Source of the DNA: JBKHBQ01 sp046542305
GTDB lineage: Bacteria; Bacteroidota; Bacteroidia; Bacteroidales; 4484-276
Assembly: GCA_046542305.1 (NCBI GenBank)
Contig: JBKHBQ010000178.1
Span: 1-8,338, forward strand
DNA length: 8,338 bases
Direction: 5' to 3'
The notes under the pieces are model-generated. The model ran no database searches, had not been told where the DNA came from, and saw nothing but the letters and a program-made list of their open reading frames with translations. This document shows, one piece after another, positions 1 to 7,463 of the stretch. Made by a program: the position numbers and the translations under genes. How positions within the stretch are numbered: position 1 is the stretch's first letter; each line of letters begins with the position of its first letter.

Positions 1-104
1 TCAGGCAGGATTATGTTGAGGAATAGCTCGGAGCACTTAACAAATAACCCAGGTAGCGGAGCTGCCAAAAACCTGCATATTTCACTTTCCGAATGTAATA
101 ATTT

Positions 105-440
105 CTAAAACCCATTTTCCAGGGCATCGGCCTGGGTATCGTAAATGGAGAAAATGCTGGTGAACCCGGATATCTCGAAGATTTCCCTGATGTTTTCCTG
201 TAAACCGCACAGTACGAATTTTCCTTTCAGCGCATTGATCTTTTTCAGCGCCATTAAGAATATTCGCAGGCCCGAACTGCTCACATAATCCATTTTTTCG
301 CAGTCGCAAAGAATGTTGAAATGGCCGGCATCGATGCGTTCGATGATCTTTTTTTCGAGCTGTCCGTAATTGGTGGTATCCAGCCTGCCTTCGATTTCGA
401 TCACCACAGCTTTATCTGTATTGATTTCCCTTAAATTCAT
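105..440 (-). CDS. Stand-alone STAS-domain protein (anti-sigma factor antagonist-like)
   Basis: This is a 111-residue single-domain STAS protein of the SpoIIAA/RsbV type, presumably cytoplasmic. The fold signature is visible: an opening strand AVVIEIEGRLDTTN (about 11-24), a helix, the strand FNILCDCEKMDYV, and the loop-helix motif VSSSGLRIFL (about 53-62). By alignment with SpoIIAA, Ser55 is the candidate phosphorylation site. In this family the unphosphorylated protein sequesters a kinase-type anti-sigma factor; no anti-sigma factor, PP2C phosphatase or sigma gene is visible here, so the partner is unknown. I chose the ATG at 438-440 because the protein from there starts exactly at the domain; the frame can be extended to a TTG at 498-500, but that adds 20 residues unlike the family. 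There is no good Shine-Dalgarno sequence. It lies 111 bases downstream of the hybrid kinase on the same strand with no terminator-like hairpin between, so co-transcription is plausible but unproven. Confidence 0.9.
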   Translation of the reverse strand: MNLREINTDKAVVIEIEGRLDTTNYGQLEKKIIERIDAGHFNILCDCEKMDYVSSSGLRIFLMALKKINALKGKFVLCGLQENIREIFEISGFTSIFSIYDTQADALENGF

Positions 441-551
441 TTTTTTTGTATTCTGATGGTTACCTCTTGCACTGCTGCGAAAATAAGCAATTGATAACAA
501 TTTACACCCATTCTGACAAACTTTTTAATAATCTTGCAGATCAGCAGCTGC

Positions 552-3500
552 TCAGGAAATGTACTTATAAACCGTCTGATAAAATAATTTGTTGTTGATG
601 GGCTTGGTAAGGTAATCATCGCAACCGGCCTGATTGGCCTTATATTCATCACCGGCCATGGCATACGCAGTTACGGCAATCACCGGCAGGTTTTTCCTGA
701 GTTTCTTAATTTCGCGAGTAGCCTGATAACCATTCATCACCGGCATGTTGATGTCCATCAGCACCAGGTTGATGTCGGGCATCCGTTCCACATGCTCCAC
801 AGCTTCGCGGCCGTTGTAGGCACGTATCACATTCATTTTTTTTCGTTTCAGCAGGAGTTCGAAAAGCTGGAAATTTGAATCGTCGTCCTCAGCTATCACG
901 ATAGTCTTGCTGTCGCGGCTCCTGATTTCTGTCCCCGATTTTTTATACAGAAATTCCACGGCTTCGTGGGTACTTTTAAAACAAGGCAACTCGAAGTAAA
1001 ACACACTGCCTTCGCCGGGGGTGGAATCAAGCCAGATTTCGCCACCCAGCAGTTCGATAAGTCTTTTGGCAATAGACAGCCCCAGCCCGGTTCCTTCGAA
1101 TTCACGGGTGCTGGTTTCGTCGGCCTGCCTGAACAACTGAAAAATCAGCCGGTGCTTTTCCTTTTCGATGCCGATGCCGGTATCCTTCACATAAAATAGA
1201 ATGTTATCGGTGATTCCGGAAACGTTTTCTTCCCTGATCCCAATTTCAATACCGCCCTTGCGTGTGAATTTTAACGCATTATGGATGAGGTGCGAAAAGA
1301 TTTTGAACATTTTCTGGATATCGGTGCATACCCTGAGCTCCTTCAGGTTTTCAGGCATCTGAATAACGATGTCGAGATGCTGCTTTTTCAGTTGTACGGA
1401 AGTTTTACCTGCCAGCGTCTGCAGGCTGTCCATCAAACGCTGCAGCGTAAAATTCTCGATGGCAATCTTCACATCCCCGCTGTCGATCAGGCTGATGTCG
1501 AATATATTTTCGATTATGGCCAGCAAATGCTTTCCGCTCCTGGTAATCAGCTCTGCAGTTTCCTGTACCTGATCTTCGGGGATGCCATATTCGAGCATCT
1601 CTGAAAATCCGATGATGGAGTTGAGCGGTGTACGCAGTTCGTGCGACATGATGGCCATAAACGAAGATTTCAGTTTATCGCTTTCCTCGGCTTTCTTTTT
1701 TGCCAACAGCAACTGATCTTCATATTTCTTCTGCCCGGTGATATCTTCAACAATGCCAACCCCATGGATTAAATCGCCCCTGCTATCGCGGATTGCCTGG
1801 AGAAAAGCCTTTACCGGCGTTACTTTGGCAGCGGTAACCGATTTGTAATAATCTTCGTAATACCCGCTACCGGTTTGAATGGCCGCGCGAATGGCGGTTA
1901 CCAGCTTCTGATCGGAAACTTTTTTGAGGATATCGAATCCCACAAGCATCTCACGCGAGGAGCCGATGATGTCTACAAAATTCTGATTGCAGTCCAGGAT
2001 GATCCCGTTTTCATCAAAATTAAAAATGCCTACGGGCGAATTTGTGAAGATGGTTCGGTATTTTTCTTCGCTTTTACGTAACTCCAGTTCGGTCATTTTT
2101 GGTTCGGTAATATCGCGTACCACCGTCAACACTTCGTTTTCCCTGCTTTTCACCATCCGGCTTTCATGGTAAGCCACACCCTTCGGTGTCTTCACGCTGT
2201 ACTCGAAAACCTGCATTTTCCCGGTTTCCATCGCCAGCCTGATGTGTTTTAGCGTGACTTTGGCAATGTACTCAGGCAGTACTTCCATGATGGGGCGGTT
2301 CATAAACACCTCGGGCTTTACCAGGAGCTTTCCGGGGTCGTGTGCATGATAGTCGAGGAACCTTCCTTCGCCGTCGAATATAAAAAGCAGGTCGGGCAAA
2401 GCATCGATGAGCGACCTGATCCTGGTTTCCGACAGTCGCAGGTTTTCCTCGGCACGCCGCCTGTCGGTAATGTCGCGCGAAACCGACAACGCCATATCCT
2501 TGTTATTGATGCAAATCTTCTGAATCAGCACTTCAGTCCACACCATGCTGCCGTCTTTTCTTCGCTTTTGCTCGATGAGTTCAACTTTTTTGCTGGCTAC
2601 CAGGTTGTTTTCCCGCCTGTCGGTCAGTTCTTGGTCTGATTCCCGGCAACAAACAATGTCGCGCAATAAATTCATTCCGGTGAGTTCCGCCGCGGAATAG
2701 CCGGTTTGTTTTTCGGCTGCAGGATTCACAGCCACAATATCTCCGGAATGCTCCGGTCCGAGCCGGGTAATAAAAATGGCATCGGGAATTTCGTTGAAGA
2801 GCTCTTCAAATTTCTTTTCGCTTTCCTTCAGGGCTTCTTCTACTTTTACCAGATCCGAAATATCCATCACCGCCTCCACCATGCCGGTAATCTCGCCGCT
2901 TTCGCTAAAAATTGGACTGGAATAGATGCGGTGCGGAGAACCGGTGAGCAATTCCTCTCGGGGGATGGTCTGGCGGATCACCGTCTGCCCGGTTTTCAGC
3001 ACCCTGGTCAGCGAACAGGATTCGCAGGGCTTGTCTTCGCAGCGGTAAACCTGGTAGCATTTCCTGCCAATTACCTCGTTTTTGCTGCTCACATTGTTGA
3101 TCTTCTGAAGCCTGCTGTTCAGGATAATCACGTTGTAATGCCTGTCCACAACGCTGATCCCGCCAGGTATGGCATCGAAAACCGAACTCATCAGTTGCAG
3201 CGCCTCCGACAATTTATCACGGGTTTGCTTCTCCGTGCTGATGTCGATAATGGCGATGCGCACAAAGGATTCCGATTCCACTAGCTCAGGCACAAATACC
3301 ACCCTGGCGTTTATGCTGCTGATTTCACACTCCTTTTCATGTTTTTTCTGCAGTTCGAGGGTTTTGTGCAGAAGTCCGACAAATGTTTCCCGTTCCTTTT
3401 CAACAACATAGCCGGTAAAACTGCTTTCGATCAGCGCGGACTTGCTATGACCAAGGATTTTCTCAGCAGCAGAATTCAGTTGCCTGATCGTTGCCGAGGC

Positions 3501-5183
3501 ATCCAGGACCAGGTAGCCTACGGGGCTGTTTTCGAACAGATCGAAATATTGTCTGGCCCGGCGCTCCACCTCCATCCTGGCCAGTTGGATCTTTTCATTC
3601 TGTAACCTGAGTTCCTCATCCTGCAGCCGCAGATTTTCGATCAGCTCAAGCATTTTCAGTTCAGCAATCTTACGGGCGGTAATATTCCTCGAAACCCCCT
3701 GTACACCGGTAAGTGCACCATCTTCATCAGTGGTCAGGTTAGCCAGCAGCTCTACCCATACCGTATGCCCCTCCCTGTGTATGCCCTTTATTTCCATGGT
3801 TACCGGCTCACCTACCTTTCCGGATTTTTTATATGCTGCAATTTTTTCATGCAGCTTACGCTGCAGCATATCGTAGGATTCAGGAGTTATAATATCGCTT
3901 AAGGGAATCTTTTTGCGCACATGCCTGGGATATCCGAATAAGTTTTCGGTGGAAGGACTGATATAGACAAGGTTCATATTGAGATCGGCACTCCACACCA
4001 CCTCGTTGGCATTTTCTGCCAGCATTCGGTATTTCCGCTCGCTTGCACGGTAAGCATTCCTGGCTTTCCGCAGTTTTATATTTCTAATGTAGCTGTAGAT
4101 GGCCACCAGAGATATCAGCACAAAAATCACGATGTACATCAGCTTATAGCCGCTGGTTTGCGACACTACCCGGTTTATTTCCTGCTGCATCGCATTTATC
4201 TGCTGCATACGCTTCAATTCTGCAAGTAAATCGTCCGTGCGTATTTCATTGAGGCTGTCCTTCATGGCCTGTATTTTTTGCTGATAGCCGAATGCCTGCC
4301 GGTAGTTATTGCGTGCAGCATAAAAATCACTGAGCTTCCGGTACAAATCGCGGGACAGGTCGAAATATCTATTTTGTGTGGAAATGGAAAGGCCACTGTC
4401 GATGGCAGTCAATGCAGTTTCAGGCCGGTTTTGCTCCAGAAAAACATCAGCCATATTGCTCAGAGTGGCTGCCCTGGCATAAGCATCATTTCTGATGTGC
4501 GACAACCTGATCACCTCATCGAAAACCTGAAGGGCAGTGTCGTATTTCTGCCGGGCAACGAGTACATTTCCTATATTTCCGAGTGAATTAATTACTGCGG
4601 CATCAGCGCCAAGAGCCTTTTTCAAATCCAGGGAACGCCGGTAATATTTCAACGCCTCATCATAATTTTCAAGTTCCTTGTACACGGTACCTAATCCATT
4701 GCAGGCACAGGCAATAAGCAAACTATCATTAAAATCTGCAAAAATGTGGTATGCCTGCTGAAAAAACTGTAATGATAAACTATCCCGATTTGTTTCCTTC
4801 AGGGCGATGGCGGCATTCAGCAGTGCTTTACCCTTCACAAGAAGGTCGTTAGATTCATCAGCAATATGGGCCGCCAGCATCGCCGATTCCCTTGCCTCCT
4901 GATAAAGTCCCCTGCGGATCAATAAGCCGCTAAGTGAAACCATGCGTTGCGATAAGCGTGGTGAGCCGGCAAAATGCTGTAATTGATCGATCGATTGCTT
5001 CAGGTGGTATTCGGCGAGCTCATAATCATGCCGATCCATCAGAAGCGCAGCAAGCTGCCAATTGACCTCCGATCGTACACTATCATCAGCCGCCGAACCA
5101 AGCACAGCATAAAGGCTGTCGATATTCGAACGAGCCGGTGATAAAAGCAGTACACAAAAAGAAGCCAGTATCCATTTTTTCAT
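552..5183 (-). CDS. Membrane hybrid histidine kinase: TPR - TM - six PAS - HisKA - HATPase - receiver
   Basis: This is a 1543-residue sensor kinase. A signal peptide (about 1-19, MKKWILASFCVLLL then SPARS) precedes about seven TPR-like repeats (40-311) and a short coiled coil. One membrane helix (347-366) is followed by basic residues, so the TPR region should be periplasmic and the rest cytoplasmic. Six PAS units follow at roughly 380-506, 544-652, 664-778, 790-908, 918-1027 and 1038-1149; helical linkers join them. HisKA has the phospho-acceptor His1181 in SHELRTPLN. The ATPase domain keeps Asn1302 (N box), DTGIGI at 1334-1339 and GTGLGL at 1364-1369. The receiver (about 1426-1541) has acidic residues 1432-1434, phospho-acceptor Asp1477, Thr1505 and Lys1527. 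All catalytic residues are present, so it should be active. There is no DNA-binding domain. The third PAS carries four clustered cysteines. The ATG at 5183 is preferred over the one at 5210 because it gives a clean signal peptide and has AGGGAG just upstream. The ligand is unknown. Confidence 0.95.
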   Translation of the reverse strand: MKKWILASFCVLLLSPARSNIDSLYAVLGSAADDSVRSEVNWQLAALLMDRHDYELAEYHLKQSIDQLQHFAGSPRLSQRMVSLSGLLIRRGLYQEARESAMLAAHIADESNDLLVKGKALLNAAIALKETNRDSLSLQFFQQAYHIFADFNDSLLIACACNGLGTVYKELENYDEALKYYRRSLDLKKALGADAAVINSLGNIGNVLVARQKYDTALQVFDEVIRLSHIRNDAYARAATLSNMADVFLEQNRPETALTAIDSGLSISTQNRYFDLSRDLYRKLSDFYAARNNYRQAFGYQQKIQAMKDSLNEIRTDDLLAELKRMQQINAMQQEINRVVSQTSGYKLMYIVIFVLISLVAIYSYIRNIKLRKARNAYRASERKYRMLAENANEVVWSADLNMNLVYISPSTENLFGYPRHVRKKIPLSDIITPESYDMLQRKLHEKIAAYKKSGKVGEPVTMEIKGIHREGHTVWVELLANLTTDEDGALTGVQGVSRNITARKIAELKMLELIENLRLQDEELRLQNEKIQLARMEVERRARQYFDLFENSPVGYLVLDASATIRQLNSAAEKILGHSKSALIESSFTGYVVEKERETFVGLLHKTLELQKKHEKECEISSINARVVFVPELVESESFVRIAIIDISTEKQTRDKLSEALQLMSSVFDAIPGGISVVDRHYNVIILNSRLQKINNVSSKNEVIGRKCYQVYRCEDKPCESCSLTRVLKTGQTVIRQTIPREELLTGSPHRIYSSPIFSESGEITGMVEAVMDISDLVKVEEALKESEKKFEELFNEIPDAIFITRLGPEHSGDIVAVNPAAEKQTGYSAAELTGMNLLRDIVCCRESDQELTDRRENNLVASKKVELIEQKRRKDGSMVWTEVLIQKICINNKDMALSVSRDITDRRRAEENLRLSETRIRSLIDALPDLLFIFDGEGRFLDYHAHDPGKLLVKPEVFMNRPIMEVLPEYIAKVTLKHIRLAMETGKMQVFEYSVKTPKGVAYHESRMVKSRENEVLTVVRDITEPKMTELELRKSEEKYRTIFTNSPVGIFNFDENGIILDCNQNFVDIIGSSREMLVGFDILKKVSDQKLVTAIRAAIQTGSGYYEDYYKSVTAAKVTPVKAFLQAIRDSRGDLIHGVGIVEDITGQKKYEDQLLLAKKKAEESDKLKSSFMAIMSHELRTPLNSIIGFSEMLEYGIPEDQVQETAELITRSGKHLLAIIENIFDISLIDSGDVKIAIENFTLQRLMDSLQTLAGKTSVQLKKQHLDIVIQMPENLKELRVCTDIQKMFKIFSHLIHNALKFTRKGGIEIGIREENVSGITDNILFYVKDTGIGIEKEKHRLIFQLFRQADETSTREFEGTGLGLSIAKRLIELLGGEIWLDSTPGEGSVFYFELPCFKSTHEAVEFLYKKSGTEIRSRDSKTIVIAEDDDSNFQLFELLLKRKKMNVIRAYNGREAVEHVERMPDINLVLMDINMPVMNGYQATREIKKLRKNLPVIAVTAYAMAGDEYKANQAGCDDYLTKPINNKLFYQTVYKYIS

Positions 5184-5187
5184 CACG

Positions 5188-5193
5188 CTCCCT
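5188..5193 (-). promoter_or_regulatory. Ribosome binding site deciding the kinase start
   Basis: The minus strand reads AGGGAG four bases before the ATG at 5183-5181. It supports that start over the upstream in-frame ATG at 5210-5208, which would put nine extra residues (MLMFRLGSV) before the lysine-rich signal peptide start. The other genes of the window lack such a site, so this one is notable. Confidence 0.6.
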
Positions 5194-5252
5194 AACCTGA
5201 ACATTAACATTTCAGTTTTTGTAACAGCCGGCTGCTTTTTAACATCGATTTA

Positions 5253-5271
5253 TTCCGGTGCATACCCGGAA
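5253..5271. repeat. Inverted repeat TTCCGG-N7-CCGGAA upstream of the kinase gene
   Basis: A perfect 6-base inverted repeat with a 7-base spacer lies about 70-90 bases ahead of the kinase start codon, between that gene and the end of the kinase relic. No U-run follows on either strand, so it is not a convincing terminator. It could be an operator for the kinase gene or chance. I see no convincing TAnnTTTG box for the kinase gene in this stretch. Confidence 0.3.
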
Positions 5272-5286
5272 AGGAATTTGAAGCCC

Positions 5287-5665
5287 TCAAAGTTCAGTAA
5301 AAGATTTTAAAAATGAAAACTTTTCTGCACTACCTGCCGTTGGGAGGGGAAAAGCAAAGGTATTTCCCTTGCCGGTTCACTTTCGGCCCTCATCATCCTT
5401 CCACATTTTCGCTGCTGATGCCGATGCGGTTACCGGCATCGCACACTTCTATCATTTACGCATTGGAACCAAATTGCTTCGCTTCAGCCGTCAACCTGAT
5501 CATTCCATTTGGATGTGAAGACTTTATGGCGTTGCTGATCAGGTTACTCGATACCATGGCCATTATATTGCGGATCGGGCAGGATCTCCGTGAAAGAAAC
5601 TTTTGGTTTAACTAATTTTATGATTTCCAGCGTTCTGTTCCCCTGCTCAAAACTTCCTAAACCTG
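5287..5665 (-). pseudogene. Decayed histidine-kinase ATPase domain (HATPase_c relic)
   Basis: Reading the minus strand recovers the C-terminal part of a sensor kinase in pieces. The first piece (about 5665-5574) gives LEIIKLVKPKVSFTEILPD. One extra base at 5570-5573 shifts the frame into the second piece (5569-5459), with the N box NIMAMVSSNLISNAIKSS; the spacing from the Asp to the N box then fits the family. A TAA at 5458-5456 interrupts, and the same frame resumes with IEVCDAGNRIGISSENVEG (5452-5396), the G1 box and its following residues. Two TGA codons follow. About 40 residues including the F and G2 boxes are missing. AESEP (5387-5373) and, in a third frame, GKGNTFAFPLPTAG with 14 further residues to a TGA at 5289-5287 give the usual final strand. 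It cannot make a working ATPase. Its sequence differs from the adjacent intact kinase (which has LDSTPGEGSVFYFELP at this place), so it is not a recent partial copy of it. No HisKA or sensor part remains. Confidence 0.8.
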
Positions 5666-5673
5666 TAATTTTG
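5666..5673 (+). promoter_or_regulatory. Bacteroidota-type -7 box for the P5C dehydrogenase gene
   Basis: TAATTTTG matches the Bacteroidota primary-sigma -7 consensus TAnnTTTG exactly. It lies 62 bases ahead of the chosen ATG at 5736, predicting a leader of roughly 50-55 bases. The -33 element about 20 bases upstream is weak (no clear TTTG), so the assignment rests on the -7 box and its position. Confidence 0.5.
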
Positions 5674-5685
5674 CAGCCCTGCAAA
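5670..5685. repeat. Inverted repeat TTTGCAG-CC-CTGCAAA over the promoter
   Basis: A perfect 7-base inverted repeat with a 2-base spacer begins inside the -7 box and covers the expected transcription start. That is where a repressor would bind, so it is a candidate operator for the dehydrogenase gene. It could also form a small hairpin at the start of the transcript. No regulator gene is visible in the window. Confidence 0.4.
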
Positions 5686-5694
5686 CACATGTGT
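5685..5694. repeat. Palindrome ACACATGTGT in the dehydrogenase leader
   Basis: A perfect 10-base palindrome directly abuts the promoter inverted repeat, sharing base 5685. Two adjacent symmetric elements at a transcription start suggest a regulator site, but a 10-base palindrome alone is weak evidence. It contains an ATG at 5690-5692 and overlaps the alternative in-frame start at 5691, which I do not favour. Confidence 0.3.
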
Positions 5695-5735
5695 GTACAG
5701 ACAAAATATATTGTAAAACTAAAACTGTTGAGATA

Positions 5736-7364
5736 ATGTCAAGAGGAATGTTCGAAGTACCGAAAGCCAAAAACGAACCTGTACTGTCGTATGCTCCCGG
5801 GACACCGGAAAGAGCCAGGTTAAAATCCATGATCAATGAACTGCGGTCCAATGTTACAGATATCCCGATGGTTATCGGAGGGGAGGAAGTGCGCACCGAT
5901 GATAAAATCGAAATCCGTCCCCCGCACGAACTCGATCACCTGTTGGGCCACTATTATGTAGGCGGCGCCGAACATGTTCACAAAGCAATCGACACAGCAT
6001 TATGGGTGCGTAAAAAGTGGCAGAGCCTTCCCTGGTATCAGCGTGCTGCGATATTTCTGAAAGCCGCCGACCTGATCAGCGGTCCTTATCGTGCTAAGAT
6101 CAATGCGGCCACCATGCTCGGCCAGTCAAAAACCGTTCATCAGGCCGAAATAGATGCAGCAGTGGAGCTAAGCGATTTTCTGCGGTTCAACGTGGAATTT
6201 ATGTCGCAGATTTACAAGCAGCAGGCCATTTCTCCGCGAGGCAACTGGAACCGCATCGAGCAAAGACCGCTTGAAGGTTTCGTGTATGCCATCACACCAT
6301 TCAATTTCACCTCCATTGCCGGAAACCTGCCCACGGCGCCCGCAATGATGGGAAATGTAGTGGTATGGAAACCGTCAAGCACACAGGTGTATTCGGCCGC
6401 CGTCATCATGGAAGTGTTGCAGAAAGCCGGATTACCCGACGGAGTGATCAACATGGTGAATGTTCCCGGGCCGGTCGGCGGAAAAGTCATGGCAGCCCAT
6501 CCCGATTTTGTGGGGGTTCATTTCACCGGCTCCACACAGGTTTTCAAAAAAATATGGAAAGCCATCGGCGACAATGTGGCGATCCACAATACCTATCCGC
6601 GCATTGTTGGCGAAACAGGAGGCAAGGATTTCGTGATGGTCCACAAGAGCGCCCATCCAAAGCAGGTGGCTACGGCATTATCGCGTGGCGCATTCGAATA
6701 TCAGGGACAAAAATGCTCGGCGGCATCGCGGGCGTACATTCCGAAATCGATGTGGGAAGAAGTACGCGGCTATGTGGTGGAAGATCTGAAATCGTTCAAA
6801 ATGGGCGGCGTGGAAGATTTCAGGAATTTCATCAACGCCGTGATTGACGAGCCGGCATTTAACAAGATTACGGGATATATCGACCAGGCAAAAGAAGATG
6901 GCATTGAAGTGGTGGCAGGCGGTAATTACGACAAATCCAAGGGTTATTTTATCGAACCTACCGTGCTGCTGTGTGAAGATCCGAATTACATCACCATGAG
7001 GGAAGAAATTTTTGGACCTGTGCTCAGCGTATACCTTTACGATGATGAAAAATTTGAAGACGCCCTGGAACTCATCGACAATACCTCGCCCTATGCACTT
7101 ACCGGGGCCATCTTCGCTACCGATCGCTATGCCATCGATCTGGCCAGCGAAATGCTGATAAATGCCGCCGGCAATTTCTACATTAACGATAAGCCCACCG
7201 GAGCAGTGGTAGGCCAGCAGCCTTTCGGCGGCGCCCGTGCCTCGGGAACCAATGATAAATCAGGCTCGTACTTGAACTTGCTTCGCTGGGTAAGTATGCG
7301 CTCCATCAAAGAAAATTTCGACCCGCCAACCGATTTTCGCTATCCGTTTATGGATGAAAAGTAA
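5736..7364 (+). CDS. pruA: L-glutamate gamma-semialdehyde (1-pyrroline-5-carboxylate) dehydrogenase
   Basis: This 542-residue NAD(P)-dependent aldehyde dehydrogenase oxidises glutamate semialdehyde, the open form of P5C, to glutamate: the second step of proline breakdown, in the cytoplasm. The closest resemblance I recognise is the single-domain, mitochondrial-type enzyme (human ALDH4A1), not the bacterial PutA fusion. Visible landmarks are TPFNFTSIAGN with catalytic-pocket Asn190, WKPS with Lys212 for cofactor binding, FTGST (263-267), Glu293 in GETGGKDF, the nucleophile Cys327 in YQGQKCSAASR, EEIFGPVL (423-430), and the substrate-anchoring loop GQQPFGGARASGTNDKSG near the C terminus. Length and ends match the family. 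The ATG at 5736 is chosen because family members start with a segment like MSRGMFEVPKAKNEPVLSYA; the frame extends to 5691, but the added residues look non-coding and overlap the probable operator. There is no strong Shine-Dalgarno sequence. No proline dehydrogenase gene lies nearby, and the gene appears monocistronic. Confidence 0.95.
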   Translation: MSRGMFEVPKAKNEPVLSYAPGTPERARLKSMINELRSNVTDIPMVIGGEEVRTDDKIEIRPPHELDHLLGHYYVGGAEHVHKAIDTALWVRKKWQSLPWYQRAAIFLKAADLISGPYRAKINAATMLGQSKTVHQAEIDAAVELSDFLRFNVEFMSQIYKQQAISPRGNWNRIEQRPLEGFVYAITPFNFTSIAGNLPTAPAMMGNVVVWKPSSTQVYSAAVIMEVLQKAGLPDGVINMVNVPGPVGGKVMAAHPDFVGVHFTGSTQVFKKIWKAIGDNVAIHNTYPRIVGETGGKDFVMVHKSAHPKQVATALSRGAFEYQGQKCSAASRAYIPKSMWEEVRGYVVEDLKSFKMGGVEDFRNFINAVIDEPAFNKITGYIDQAKEDGIEVVAGGNYDKSKGYFIEPTVLLCEDPNYITMREEIFGPVLSVYLYDDEKFEDALELIDNTSPYALTGAIFATDRYAIDLASEMLINAAGNFYINDKPTGAVVGQQPFGGARASGTNDKSGSYLNLLRWVSMRSIKENFDPPTDFRYPFMDEK

Positions 7365-7382
7365 AAACGATGCTGCCTGAGG

Positions 7383-7414
7383 AAAGCCACACAACCTGTT
7401 CGTGTGGCTTTTTT
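7383..7414 (+). terminator. Intrinsic terminator of the P5C dehydrogenase gene
   Basis: AAAGCCACAC (7383-7392) pairs perfectly with GTGTGGCTTT (7402-7411) around a 9-base loop. Six Ts (7409-7414) close the structure, partly within the stem. It begins 18 bases after the stop codon, and the A-rich 5' arm may let it work partly on the other strand too. Confidence 0.9.
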
Positions 7415-7437
7415 ATTTCTATTTCTGCCAAAAAATA

Positions 7438-7445
7438 TATTTTTG
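7438..7445 (+). promoter_or_regulatory. Bacteroidota-type -7 box for the GH38-like gene
   Basis: TATTTTTG fits TAnnTTTG and lies 18 bases ahead of the ATG at 7464, which implies a very short leader. A TTTC at 7416-7419, 18 bases upstream, is a poor but correctly placed -33 candidate. The surrounding tract is A/T-rich, so a chance match is possible; its place right after the terminator favours a real promoter. Confidence 0.4.
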
Positions 7446-7463
7446 AGCAAAAGAATATATCTT

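Noticed and set aside
1..108. A plus-strand open frame reaching the window start that could be the tail of a convergent gene.
   Set aside because: Only 35 codons are visible with no recognisable motif, and it runs into the STAS stop codon; there is not enough to support a gene.
543..552. Palindrome AGCAGCTGCT at the kinase stop codon.
   Set aside because: It is short, has no loop and no U-run after it, so it does not support a terminator between the kinase and STAS genes.
437..664. A 75-codon minus-strand frame whose stop overlaps the STAS start as ATGA, suggesting translational coupling.
   Set aside because: Most of it overlaps the receiver-coding end of the kinase in another frame and the product is not protein-like; the overlap looks accidental.
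2706..3284. A 192-codon plus-strand open frame opposite the PAS region.
   Set aside because: It is antisense to a clearly coding stretch with well-matched PAS domains, and its translation shows no family features.
5225..5234. Palindrome CAGCCGGCTG followed by a T-run on the plus strand, resembling a terminator.
   Set aside because: With no room for a loop the stem would be only about three pairs, and no plus-strand gene ends upstream of it.
5313..5615. A 100-codon plus-strand open frame in the intergenic region.
   Set aside because: It is antisense to the kinase relic, its protein has no recognisable fold or family, and the minus-strand reading explains the same bases far better.
6365..6847. 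A 160-codon plus-strand frame inside the dehydrogenase gene.
   Set aside because: It is an out-of-frame shadow of the conserved catalytic region of the dehydrogenase, with Arg/Gly-rich composition typical of such shadows.
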